DNA from: Ectopseudomonas khazarica
Lineage (GTDB): Bacteria; Pseudomonadota; Gammaproteobacteria; Pseudomonadales; Pseudomonadaceae
Direction of reading: 5' to 3'
DNA: 64,000 nt
Assembly (NCBI RefSeq): GCF_004521985.1
Contig: NZ_SBHZ01000016.1
Span: forward strand, 1 to 64,000
Shown here: positions 26,301 to 34,020 of the stretch, piece after piece
How positions within the stretch are numbered: position 1 is the stretch's first letter
Layout of the letters: each line of letters opens with the position of its first letter
Notes under the pieces: generated by a model
The model's database searches: none
What the model was told of the DNA's origin: nothing
The model's input: the letters and a program-made list of their open reading frames with translations, nothing else
Translations under genes and position numbers: made by a program

Positions 26301-27217
26301 GGAACGCTGAGAAAGGCCGACGCCGCGCGTGCCTCCATGCCACTGGTCTGAGCCTGCCACTGCTGCTCGCTACCGCCGCGATGAGCGAATGTCTGCAGCA
26401 CCGGCACACCGAGCAGCAGGAACTCCTGCTTTCGCGCCGGACCGTTCTGCATGTGCTGGAGATTCACCAACGCCTGCAGGTCGGCAGTGGCGAATAGCTC
26501 AACAAGCGCATGCGGGTTGGCATCATCGAACCAGAACAGCAGCGGCAACTGCCCATGTCGTTCGCTGCGTTCGATGAGCTCGTCGATGGCCTGCAACTGG
26601 GCATCGGCAATGGCACCGCGGTGAATGGCGAACGCCACCCGTGGCGCGGTTGGCTGCCAGCGTTCACGCCCCCACTCGAGATAGTCATCGAGCGTGGCGA
26701 ATGGCGACGGCGCATCAGGATGATAGAAACCGGTTTTCGGCAGTTCGACAGGAGCCGGTAAATCATCGAAAGGCAGACCCGCCTTCCTGCGCTGAGTCAG
26801 CGTGAACAGTTGTTTGAGGTTGGTCTCGCCCCCATTGCCGTAGTAGCCGATCAGGCGCATCGCCAGCGGCGGCGGCAGGTTGCCATAGGCCGGCGGACCG
26901 CCACCGACGCGAATCCAGGGCACGGGCAAACGTTCCAGTACGTCGCCCAAACGCTGCTGCACTGCCTGCAGGTCGGACGGACGCGGCGTGTCCATGATCA
27001 GCAGATCGACCGCCGCCAGCCACTCGCCATCAGGTGCCTGTTCGGCACCACTGCGCAGGCTGGAAAATTCTACGCCCCGCTGCTTCGCCCAGGCAGCGAG
27101 ACGCGCATGCTTGCCGGCCAGCACGAAGTCGCTGCTGAGCATGCGTACCTGTGCAGGCTCGGCAGCGGCCTGCAGGCTCCAGCTCAGGCAGCAGAGCAGA
27201 AGGATCAGGCCGCGCAT
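23366..27217 (-). CDS. Exported, membrane-anchored CobN-like chelatase
   Basis: 1283 residues of the CobN/BchH/ChlH chelatase superfamily, with the conserved HFGTHGTQEWLPGKD motif in the middle. Unlike the cytoplasmic CobN of cobalamin synthesis, it begins with a signal peptide (MRGLILLLCCLSWSLQAAA) and ends with a membrane helix (RWLLWLGFALLFACFMAGA) plus a short tail, so the catalytic body should lie in the periplasm. No cobS, cobT or other B12 genes are nearby. The gene sits between a TonB receptor and ExbB-like/DUF2149 genes, an arrangement also seen in Bacteroidetes hmu operons, where HmuS is thought to release metal from porphyrin. Here a Zur box suggests removal of zinc from an imported chelate. 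Confidence 0.9.
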   Translation of the reverse strand: MRGLILLLCCLSWSLQAAAEPAQVRMLSSDFVLAGKHARLAAWAKQRGVEFSSLRSGAEQAPDGEWLAAVDLLIMDTPRPSDLQAVQQRLGDVLERLPVPWIRVGGGPPAYGNLPPPLAMRLIGYYGNGGETNLKQLFTLTQRRKAGLPFDDLPAPVELPKTGFYHPDAPSPFATLDDYLEWGRERWQPTAPRVAFAIHRGAIADAQLQAIDELIERSERHGQLPLLFWFDDANPHALVELFATADLQALVNLQHMQNGPARKQEFLLLGVPVLQTFAHRGGSEQQWQAQTSGMEARAASAFLSVPESWGMSDPLVISALEEGEPRLMPGQAEALLGKLDRLIRLRQLPAQDKRLALMFWNHPDGERNVAASHLNVPASLAALSAALNRAGYEVPATSEADLIDAAQRLLAGYYRPETLDELLREGLADTLPLKDYQAWFARLPLATRDALTARWGEPVQHWALREVDGVMQFVIPALHLGKLLLLPQPPRAGRPGEAYHDSKVPPDHLYMAAYQLVRERFGADALIHFGTHGTQEWLPGKDRGLSADDYPFLAVGDLPVFYPYIQDNIGEAIQARRRGRAVTISHQTPAFAPAGLYDELRDLHQTIHEYQQLDEGAVREQTAEQIWTAVVAMDMQADLGWDEASMRADFPAFFAVLHDHLHELARGATPLGLHTFGEPASAEHRLSTVMQQLGKAYYQALGLDPDEVFASDYRELQNSLPYRTLQRYLRDGVAAETIESAELRELIDRGIELDRQLADTQELEALLAGLSGAFVEPGAGGDPVRNPDVPSGRNLYAFEADKVPTRAAYAAGEEALAQLIGQYRADHEGQAPQKLAFSLWSSEALRHLGIVESQVLHAMGLRPVWDDGGRVVALDIIPAGELGRPRIDAVLQVTSLYRDQFDGFMRLLADAADRLAELDEPGNVIAANSRALAVRLQAQGVSAEQAQQLSRLRVFGNEPGDYGTGVSKLALDSTKWDDDAALGQQFLQRLQYGYGAQAWGVKLEGGNLFAEQLKGVEAAVMSRSSELNGLLSTDHPFEFLGGLSAAVRHLDGRSPVLYIADLRKSERITGAARFLATELRGRYLNPQWIGEMQKEGYAGTLEMLNLVNNLWGWQATDRTMVRDDQWQAIHDTYVMDKRELGLDAWFEQHNPTAQAQLIERMLEAIRKGYWDASEQTRRELVERRQQLASTEAGEVGEALTRQFSEQLAAGFGLHSPGQNTPSSNAGAAAQVVSGQVLEEVMPAQGDEQSRWLLWLGFALLFACFMAGAIRQGLTNSRMTEPAL

Positions 27218-29172
27218 CAGAACGTGGCAACCAGGCCGACGTGATAGGTGCGCCCGGGCTCGGCATAGACGAAGCGCTCACTCTGATCCGCCAGGCGTTC
27301 GTCACCGATGTTCTCGATACCGCCGCGCAGCGTCAGGTTACTGCTCAGCTTCTGGCTCATTTCCAGATGCCACAGGCTGTAGGCCGGCAGCGAGTAGGCC
27401 ACGTTGCTGCTGTAGGTCAGCTGGCTTCCAATGTACTCGGTGCGCAACTGAGCCTCGAAGGTGGACGTCGGCTGCCATTGCAGCACGCTGTTGGCAAGAT
27501 GTCGGGAACGGTCTCCCAGGCGCTGCCCGAGCGTGCGGTTGCGCGCATCCAGGTAGGTGTAATTGAGCTTCCAGCTCAGCGTGCTGCTCAGATCCACCCC
27601 TGCGCCCAACTCGACACCGCGGATACGGGCCTTGTCCACGTTCTCGTAGTTACGCAGCTCACGCCCACGCACACCGCAGCTGGCTACGCAGACCGTCTGG
27701 ATCAGATCCTCCACGTCATTCTCGAAGAGCATGCCGCTCAGCGACCAGCCCCGTGCCTGGTAATCCGCGCCCAGCTCATAGGACGTATTGGTTTCCGGCT
27801 GCAGATCGGGGTTGCCGACGATGGTGAATCGACCGCCGCCGCCGACGGCAGAGTAGCCCGGCGACAACTGTTTCAGGCTTGGTGCCTTGAAGCCTTTGCC
27901 GACGCCAGCGCGCAGAGTCAGATGATCGTCGAGATGGTGCAGCAGGTAGACACGCGGGCTGTTCTCCCAGCCGAACTGCTCGTGCTTGTCGAAGCGGCTG
28001 CCCAGTGTCAGCGACCAAGCGGGACTGAAAGCGATCTCGTCCTGCAGGAAGACCGCGCGATGCAGTGCCTCATCCTCGCCCCGAGCGTTGACCGAACGAT
28101 CCTCCAGCTCCTCCTTGCGCCACTCGCCACCAAGGGTCACCCGATGCATATCGAGCAACGGCACACTCAGATTGCCGTCCACCACGCTGTCGGTCAGACG
28201 CTGCGGGCCGCTGGGGGCTACCCCGCCACTGCGGGAGTTCTTGCGCTCCAGCTGATTGCGATAGGCACGCAACTGACTGCTGCCCCACAGCCAATCGCCA
28301 GAATGCACCAACGACCAGCGTTCCCGTTCGATGATGTCAGTGGACTCGTAGTCCCTCGATGCGCCACCACCCGTTTCGCTATTGCGCCAACGCCGCTCGC
28401 GTCCGCTTTCGTATCCGAAGTCGATGCGCTGCGCGTCGTCCGGCGTCCAGCTCAGCGTTGCACCGCCGCTGTTGCCGTTACGACCTTCCAGTTCGGAAAG
28501 ATTGCGACTGTCGAAGTCTGGCGTTTCCTGCTGACGCTGGCTCTCGGCATTGAGTGCCAGCCCCAGCACACCCGGCAACAGGGGGCCGCTGACGTACCCT
28601 CCCGCCTGGTGCGTTTGCCCACCCAGGCCATCCTCACGAACGCCCCCCTCGACGAAACCACTACCCAGCCAGGTGTCGGTCGCCTTGCGCGTGATCACGT
28701 TGACCACGCCACCCAGCGCTTCGGAACCGTAGAGTGAAGACATCGGCCCACGTACCACCTCGATGCGTTCGATGGCCTCGACCGGCACCCAGCCCAGGTC
28801 GAAATCGGAGTGGGCAATGGCTCCGGCTGATGGACTGATGCGCTTGCCGTCGATGAGCACCAGGGTGTGCTCGCTGGACATGCCGCGAATGCTGATCCCC
28901 CGGCGACTCATACCGATGCCGTTGAACTGCAAGCCTTCGCTTCCACGCAGTGCGTCCTTGAGATCTCGCACGGGGCGCCTGCTCAGATCCTCAGCAGTGA
29001 TGACAGCGACACTGGCCGGCACATCCTTCAGCGCACGCTTGGTACTGGTGGCGCTGACCACCGTTGGTTCCAGCATCAGCACCTCGGCCTGACCGCCAAG
29101 CGGTAAAAAGCTGAATGCAAGCAACGACAAAGAACGGCGCGGCGCAAAGCGACGCATCTTCAAGACTGGCAT
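27217..29172 (-). CDS. TonB-dependent outer-membrane receptor (CirA/FepA-like)
   Basis: 651 residues: signal peptide, TonB-box-like region EPTVVSATS, plug domain (DLKDALRGSEGLQFNGIG, then GPMSSLYGSEALGGVVNVIT) and a 22-strand barrel ending with the aromatic VGLVATF. AAGGA lies 5 nt before the ATG. Its stop overlaps the CobN-like start by one base (TGATG), so it is the first gene of a four-gene coupled operon. A palindrome matching the Zur consensus lies about 95 bp upstream. I recall that P. aeruginosa PA1922-PA1925 has this same layout and responds to zinc starvation. The ligand is probably a zinc chelate. Confidence 0.92.
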   Translation of the reverse strand: MPVLKMRRFAPRRSLSLLAFSFLPLGGQAEVLMLEPTVVSATSTKRALKDVPASVAVITAEDLSRRPVRDLKDALRGSEGLQFNGIGMSRRGISIRGMSSEHTLVLIDGKRISPSAGAIAHSDFDLGWVPVEAIERIEVVRGPMSSLYGSEALGGVVNVITRKATDTWLGSGFVEGGVREDGLGGQTHQAGGYVSGPLLPGVLGLALNAESQRQQETPDFDSRNLSELEGRNGNSGGATLSWTPDDAQRIDFGYESGRERRWRNSETGGGASRDYESTDIIERERWSLVHSGDWLWGSSQLRAYRNQLERKNSRSGGVAPSGPQRLTDSVVDGNLSVPLLDMHRVTLGGEWRKEELEDRSVNARGEDEALHRAVFLQDEIAFSPAWSLTLGSRFDKHEQFGWENSPRVYLLHHLDDHLTLRAGVGKGFKAPSLKQLSPGYSAVGGGGRFTIVGNPDLQPETNTSYELGADYQARGWSLSGMLFENDVEDLIQTVCVASCGVRGRELRNYENVDKARIRGVELGAGVDLSSTLSWKLNYTYLDARNRTLGQRLGDRSRHLANSVLQWQPTSTFEAQLRTEYIGSQLTYSSNVAYSLPAYSLWHLEMSQKLSSNLTLRGGIENIGDERLADQSERFVYAEPGRTYHVGLVATF

Positions 29173-29264
29173 GGCGATCCTTCCAACGGGCAGATCTGCG
29201 ATCTGAGTGGCGATTGTTGTGAGACAGGGTGAGGCAGAAGGCCGTAGATGCAGCCCAATAAAAT

Positions 29265-29287
29265 GAAATGTTATTTCATAACATTAT
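29265..29287. promoter_or_regulatory. Zur box upstream of the TonB receptor/CobN operon
   Basis: GAAATGTTATTTCATAACAT... contains AATGTTAT (29267-29274) and ATAACATT (29278-29285), a perfect 8-bp inverted repeat with a 3-nt spacer. It matches the gammaproteobacterial Zur consensus GAAATGTTATANTATAACATTTC in arms and spacing. It lies between the receptor start and the truncated flavin-reductase gene, as expected for zinc-repressed transcription of the receptor operon. Confidence 0.85.
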
Positions 29288-29299
29288 TGAGGTCAAAAA

Positions 29300-30052
29300 T
29301 TACTCAGTCAATCCAACCGCGCCCACCATGCTCCACGCTCCGCCCGCCAGGGTGAAGACAAGTTCGCCGGTGTCCGCCTGGATAACGGCCTCAGCAACGC
29401 CCCCCTGCTGCAGGACTGCACCGCGCGCTTCCAGTGCCGCACCGCCTTCCAGTACGAAGGCGGCGATCATGTGATCTTCGTCGGGGAGGTGCTCGCCTTC
29501 GATCACAGCGAGCGTGCCCCGCTGGCCTTCCAGCGCGGCCAGTACGCCCTGACCACGCGCAAGCCACCTGAAGAGCTGCGCCTGGGCTGCGAGCCACCAC
29601 CGGAGTGCAGCTACACCGAGGACCTGCTCGGCTACCTGCTCGGCCGCTCGCACTATCAACTGCTGCACGCGCTGCGTCGTCAGCTGCCGTCACGACAGCT
29701 CGACGAGCATGCCTTCTTCGTGCTGTCGGTACTGTGCATCCGCGACGGCCTGAGCCTGGATGAGCTCAACGCCTTCGTCTCCTACACCGGCAAGCCTGTG
29801 CAGACCACGACGCTGCTGTTTCTCGAGCGCCAGGGGCTCATCGCGAGCGAACGCAAGGGCGCTGAGACGCTGTACGTGCTGACGGCCAAGGGTCGGGAGT
29901 GCTCGCTGGAGGAAATAGCCCTGGCCAAGGCGGTCGAGGAGGAGGTCTCCTCGCGCCTGGGCAGCAGCGACGTCGAGGCGCTGAAGGTACTGCTCAAGCG
30001 CCTGATCGCCAGCACCGACTGTGGCGTGCCCGATCTCTGGGGGCCTCGCTGA
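29300..30052 (+). pseudogene. 5'-truncated flavin reductase-MarR fusion gene (C1-HpaH type)
   Basis: The frame encodes the second half of a flavin-reductase domain (SNR, RQGEDKFAGV, then QYEGGDHVIFVGEVLAFDHSE) followed by a complete MarR winged helix (SYTGKPVQTTTLLFLERQGL, TAKGREC). That order matches reductase components such as the p-hydroxyphenylacetate hydroxylase reductase of about 315 residues, but roughly the first 80 residues are missing. An in-frame stop lies at 29288 and no ATG occurs before 29471; an odd 7-residue stretch sits between SNR and RQGED. A shorter protein from 29471 could still supply the MarR part. The break touches the Zur box. Confidence 0.75.
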
Positions 30053-30176
30053 GGCCAGGGGCTTTACTGCCCATCGCGCATGCACCGCGCATCGAACCAT
30101 CCGCTCGCCGATACAGACTTCCCCCGGAAAACCCGGATAATGGCGGCCATTTCGTTTCGCTCGCTGGTGCTGCCCC

Positions 30177-32375
30177 ATGGAAATCAAGGTCAACTTTCTC
30201 GACAACCTTCGCCTCGAAGCCAAGTTCGATGACTTCACGGTGATCGCCGATCAGCCGATCCGCTACAAGGGCGACGGCTCGGCGCCGGGACCGTTCGACT
30301 ACTTCCTCGCCTCCTCGGCGCTGTGCGCGGCCTATTTCGTCAAGCTGTACTGCCAGACGCGGGACATCCCCACCGAGCACATCCGCCTGTCGCAGAACAA
30401 CATCGTCGACCCGGAGAACCGCTACGCGCAGATCTTCAAGATCCAGGTCGAGCTGCCGGCCGACATTTCCGAGAAGGACCGCCAGGGCATCCTGCGCTCC
30501 ATCGACCGCTGCACGGTGAAGAAGGTGGTGCAGCAGGGCCCCGAGTTCATCATCGAGGAAGTCGACAACCTCGACGCGGACGCCCAGGCGCTGCTGATGC
30601 CGGTGTCCGACAGCACGACCTACATTCCGGGCAAGGACCTGCCGCTGGAACAGACCATCGCCAACATGTCGGGCATCCTCGCCGACCTGGGGATGAAGAT
30701 CGAGATCGCCTCCTGGCGCAACATCGTGCCCAACGTCTGGTCGCTGCATATCCGTGATGCGCAGTCGAACCTGTGCTTCACCAACGGCAAGGGCGCGAGC
30801 AAGGAGAGTGCCCTGGCGTCGGCGCTGGGCGAGTTCATCGAACGGCTCAACTGCAACTTCTTCTACAACGACCAGTTCTGGGGCGAGGACATCGCCAATG
30901 CCGCGTTCGTCCACTACCCCGACGAGCGCTGGTTCAAGCCGGGGCCTAAGGATGCACTGCCGGCCGAGATCCTCGACGAGCACTGCCTGGCCATCTACAA
31001 CCCGGATGGCGAGCTGCGCGGCTCGCACCTGTTCGACACCAACTCGGGCAACAGCGCACGCGGCATCTGCTCGCTGCCCTTCGTGCGCCAGAGCGACGGC
31101 GAGACGGTGTACTTCCCGTCCAACCTGATCGAGAACCTGTACCTGTCCAACGGCATGAGCGCCGGCAACACCCTGGCCGAAGCGCAGGTGCAGTGCCTGT
31201 CGGAAATCTTCGAGCGCGCGGTCAAGCGCGAGATCCTGGAGAACGAACTGGCCCTGCCGGACGTGCCGCAGGAGGTGCTGGCCAAGTACCCGGGCATCGT
31301 CGCCGGCATCCAGGGCCTCGAAGAACAAGGCTTCCCGGTGCTGGTCAAGGACGCCTCCCTGGGCGGCGAGTTCCCGGTGATGTGCGTGACCCTGATGAAC
31401 CCGCGCACCGGTGGCGTGTTCGCCTCCTTCGGCGCCCACCCGAGCCTGGAAGTGGCGCTGGAGCGCAGCCTCACCGAGCTGCTGCAGGGGCGCAGCTTCG
31501 AGGGGCTGAACGACCTGCCGCAGCCAACCTTCGACAGCCTGGCACTGACCGAACCGAACAACTTCGTCGAGCACTTCATCGACTCCAGCGGCGTGGTGTC
31601 CTGGCGCTTTTTCAGCGCCAGGAGCGACTTCGAGTTCGTCGAGTGGGACTTCTCCGGCGAAGGCTCGGAGTCCAACGAACAGGAAGCCGCCACCCTGTTC
31701 GGCATCCTCGAAGACCTGGGCAAGGAGGTCTACATGGCCACCTACGACGACCTCGGCGCCAACGCCTGTCGCATCCTGGTGCCGGGCTATTCGGAAATCT
31801 ACCCGGTGGAAGACCTGATCTGGGACAACACCAACAAGGCGCTGCTGTTCCGCAAGGACATCCTCAACCTGCATGCCCTGAGCGATCGCGAACTCAAGTC
31901 GCTGCTGCGCAACCTCAACAACAGTGAGGTCGACGACTACACCGACATCAGCACGCTGATCGGCATCGAGTTCGACGACAACACGGTCTGGGGCCAGCTG
32001 ACCATTCTCGAACTGAAGCTGCTGATCAGCCTGGCGCTGAACAAGTACGACGATGCCAAGGAACTGGTGGAGATGTTCCTGCAATACAACGACAACACAG
32101 TCGAACGTGGGCTGTTCTACCAGGCCGTCAATGCCGTGCTGGAGATCCAGCTGGACGACGAACTGGAACTGGCCGACTACGAGCACAACCTGCGCCGCAT
32201 GTTCGGCAGCGAACGCATGGATGCGGTGATCGGCTCGGTGCAGGGCAGCGTGCGTTTCCATGGCCTGACCCCGACCAGCATGCAGCTCGAAGGGCTGGAC
32301 AAGCACCTGCGCCTGATCGACAGCTACAAGAAGCTGCACGCCGCTCGCGCCAGGGCGGCCGGGCTGGCCGGCTGA
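30177..32375 (+). CDS. ycaO: OsmC domain-YcaO domain fusion protein
   Basis: 732 residues. Residues 1 to about 135 are OsmC-like (GSAPGPFDYFLASSALCAAYFV, with a cysteine at the peroxidatic-type position). From about 145 onward is the YcaO ATP-binding domain, with GASKESALASALGEFIERL and SEIFERAVKREI, and a C-terminal tetratricopeptide-like tail as in E. coli YcaO. YcaO proteins activate amide backbones with ATP; E. coli YcaO is linked to RimO-dependent methylthiolation of ribosomal protein S12. The OsmC fusion is a known variant in several gammaproteobacteria and may sense or detoxify peroxides. The downstream nucleotidyltransferase starts 2 bp after the stop. Confidence 0.9.
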   Translation: MEIKVNFLDNLRLEAKFDDFTVIADQPIRYKGDGSAPGPFDYFLASSALCAAYFVKLYCQTRDIPTEHIRLSQNNIVDPENRYAQIFKIQVELPADISEKDRQGILRSIDRCTVKKVVQQGPEFIIEEVDNLDADAQALLMPVSDSTTYIPGKDLPLEQTIANMSGILADLGMKIEIASWRNIVPNVWSLHIRDAQSNLCFTNGKGASKESALASALGEFIERLNCNFFYNDQFWGEDIANAAFVHYPDERWFKPGPKDALPAEILDEHCLAIYNPDGELRGSHLFDTNSGNSARGICSLPFVRQSDGETVYFPSNLIENLYLSNGMSAGNTLAEAQVQCLSEIFERAVKREILENELALPDVPQEVLAKYPGIVAGIQGLEEQGFPVLVKDASLGGEFPVMCVTLMNPRTGGVFASFGAHPSLEVALERSLTELLQGRSFEGLNDLPQPTFDSLALTEPNNFVEHFIDSSGVVSWRFFSARSDFEFVEWDFSGEGSESNEQEAATLFGILEDLGKEVYMATYDDLGANACRILVPGYSEIYPVEDLIWDNTNKALLFRKDILNLHALSDRELKSLLRNLNNSEVDDYTDISTLIGIEFDDNTVWGQLTILELKLLISLALNKYDDAKELVEMFLQYNDNTVERGLFYQAVNAVLEIQLDDELELADYEHNLRRMFGSERMDAVIGSVQGSVRFHGLTPTSMQLEGLDKHLRLIDSYKKLHAARARAAGLAG

Positions 32376-32377
32376 GC

Positions 32378-32968
32378 ATGCGCGCCGAACGCGTCGCGGC
32401 GCTGATGCTGGCGGCCGGCTACAGCCGCCGCTTCGGCAGCGACAAGCGTCGCCAGCTGCTCGCCGACGGCCGCTCGCTGCTCGCCGCCAGCCTCGCCCTG
32501 CCCTGCGCCCGGCTGGACGAGGTCTGGCTGGTGCTGCGCCCGGACGAAGCCGTGGCGCAGCTGGGCCTGTCCGATCGCGTCAGACTGGTGCAGCACCCGA
32601 GCACGACCCAAGGCATGGGCCACAGCCTGGCGGCCGGCATCGCGCGACTGCAGGCCGAATCGTCCGCGCAGGCCGTGGCGATCTTTCTCGCCGACATGCC
32701 GCTGATCCGACGGGACAGCCTGGATGCCCTGCTGGCGCAGGCCAGCGCGAGCAGCATCGTGCAACCCAGCCATCGCGGCAGCCGCGGCCACCCGGTACTG
32801 ATCGGCCGCGACTTCTGGCCACAGCTTGCCGCGCTGAGCGGCGATGCCGGCGCACGCAGGGTGCTGCAGCGCAACGCCGAGGCCGTGCAGATCGTCGAGC
32901 TGGACGACCCCGGCGTGCTGCAGGACGTCGATACCCGCGAAGACTGGCAACAGCTGCCGCCACACTGA
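32378..32968 (+). CDS. MobA-like NTP transferase
   Basis: 196 residues of the GT-A-fold nucleotidyltransferase family. The nucleotide-binding start LAAGYSRRFGSDKR and the metal-binding IFLADMPLI motif are clear, with a central GHPVLIGRDFWP segment. Relatives (MobA, MocA, CoxL accessory proteins) attach GMP or CMP to the molybdenum cofactor. No molybdoenzyme gene lies nearby, so the acceptor is uncertain. Only 2 bp separate it from the OsmC-YcaO gene, so the two form an operon. Confidence 0.85.
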   Translation: MRAERVAALMLAAGYSRRFGSDKRRQLLADGRSLLAASLALPCARLDEVWLVLRPDEAVAQLGLSDRVRLVQHPSTTQGMGHSLAAGIARLQAESSAQAVAIFLADMPLIRRDSLDALLAQASASSIVQPSHRGSRGHPVLIGRDFWPQLAALSGDAGARRVLQRNAEAVQIVELDDPGVLQDVDTREDWQQLPPH

Positions 32969-32972
32969 ACCT

Positions 32973-33890
32973 TCAGTGCGCTTCCTTGCGGTACTCCGCG
33001 CCCAGCTCACGGGCCAGGGCAATGAAATTGACGACCTGCGGCGACTGGTGCAGTTCACGGCAGACCAGGGTGATCGGCGCGACCAGACGAGGCCTGGCAT
33101 CACGAATCGAGCGATACGCCACGCTGTGCTCGTGAAAACCGCGCATCGACGCAGGCACCACTGACACGCCGGCGCCGGCGGCCACCAGGCTGACATTGGT
33201 CAGCATGCGCTCCACCTCGAACGCCACCTGCGGCTCGAACCCGGCACTGCGGCACGCCTGCAGGAAATTGGCGTACATCCCCGGCGCACCGGGACGACGC
33301 ACCAGGATCAATGGCTCGTCGACGAGGTCCTTGAGCGAAACGGCGCCAGCACGCTCAAGCAACCGATGCCCGACCGGCAGGACGAGCACCAGTTCCTCGT
33401 TGAGCAGGCGGTGGTAGCTGACGCCCTCAGGGCTGGCCACGGGAGCGCGCAGGATGCCGACATCCACCCGCTCGCTCAGCACGTTGTCGGTCAGCAGTTT
33501 CGCGCTGCCCTCGTTCAGCGCAATGTCCACCCCTGGATAGCGTTCGCGATAACGCCGGATGATCCTCGGGATCAATGGATGCGACGCAGCGGAGCTGGTG
33601 AACCCCAGCCTCAGGCTGCCTTCGATGCCCTGCGCGGCCCGCGCAGCCTTGAGTCCACCCTGCTGGACCCGCTGGAGGATGTCCCGTGCTTCCTTCAGGA
33701 AGACCTCGCCGCCCACCGTCAGATCGACACCCTTGGCATGGCGGATGAACAGCTCGAATCCCAGCTCGGCCTCCAACGCACGGATCTGCTGGCTCAGCGG
33801 CGGTTGCTGCATGTTCAGGCGCGTAGCCGCGCGGGTAAAGTGACGCTCCTCGGCAACCATGACGAAGTAGCGCAGGTGACGAAGCTCCAT
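32973..33890 (-). CDS. LysR family regulator (BenM/CatM-like) next to a dicarboxylate symporter
   Basis: 305 residues from the ATG at 33890 (MELRHLRYFVMVAEERHFTR); an in-frame GTG at 33902 is less likely. The winged helix continues with LNMQQPPLSQQIRALEAELG and the effector domain is of the PBP2_LTTR_aromatics type (RLGFTSSAASHPLIPRIIRR). It diverges from the symporter gene at 34021, with a 130-bp spacer, and probably controls that gene and perhaps the convergent porin-lyase operon. Such regulators usually respond to aromatic or organic acids. Confidence 0.88.
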   Translation of the reverse strand: MELRHLRYFVMVAEERHFTRAATRLNMQQPPLSQQIRALEAELGFELFIRHAKGVDLTVGGEVFLKEARDILQRVQQGGLKAARAAQGIEGSLRLGFTSSAASHPLIPRIIRRYRERYPGVDIALNEGSAKLLTDNVLSERVDVGILRAPVASPEGVSYHRLLNEELVLVLPVGHRLLERAGAVSLKDLVDEPLILVRRPGAPGMYANFLQACRSAGFEPQVAFEVERMLTNVSLVAAGAGVSVVPASMRGFHEHSVAYRSIRDARPRLVAPITLVCRELHQSPQVVNFIALARELGAEYRKEAH

Positions 33891-34020
33891 GAGATGACTC
33901 ACCGTGAGACAGAGTGGACAGCAGGGCCGAACGATACCGAATCGCGCGACCGATGGGGTAGGATGAGGCCTCTGCTGGAGCGATCACAGCAGACACCCAT
34001 AACGATAAAAACAGAGTGTC

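Noticed and set aside
23366..27217. CobN as part of aerobic cobalamin biosynthesis
   Set aside because: The protein has a signal peptide and a C-terminal membrane helix, no cobS/cobT or other B12 genes are adjacent, and a Zur box precedes the operon.
29173..29299. Cobalamin riboswitch upstream of the TonB receptor
   Set aside because: The region is short, AT-rich and holds a Zur palindrome; no B12-box-like sequence was seen.
29994..32339. A 781-codon open frame on the minus strand
   Set aside because: It is antisense to the OsmC-YcaO gene, whose domains are unmistakable.
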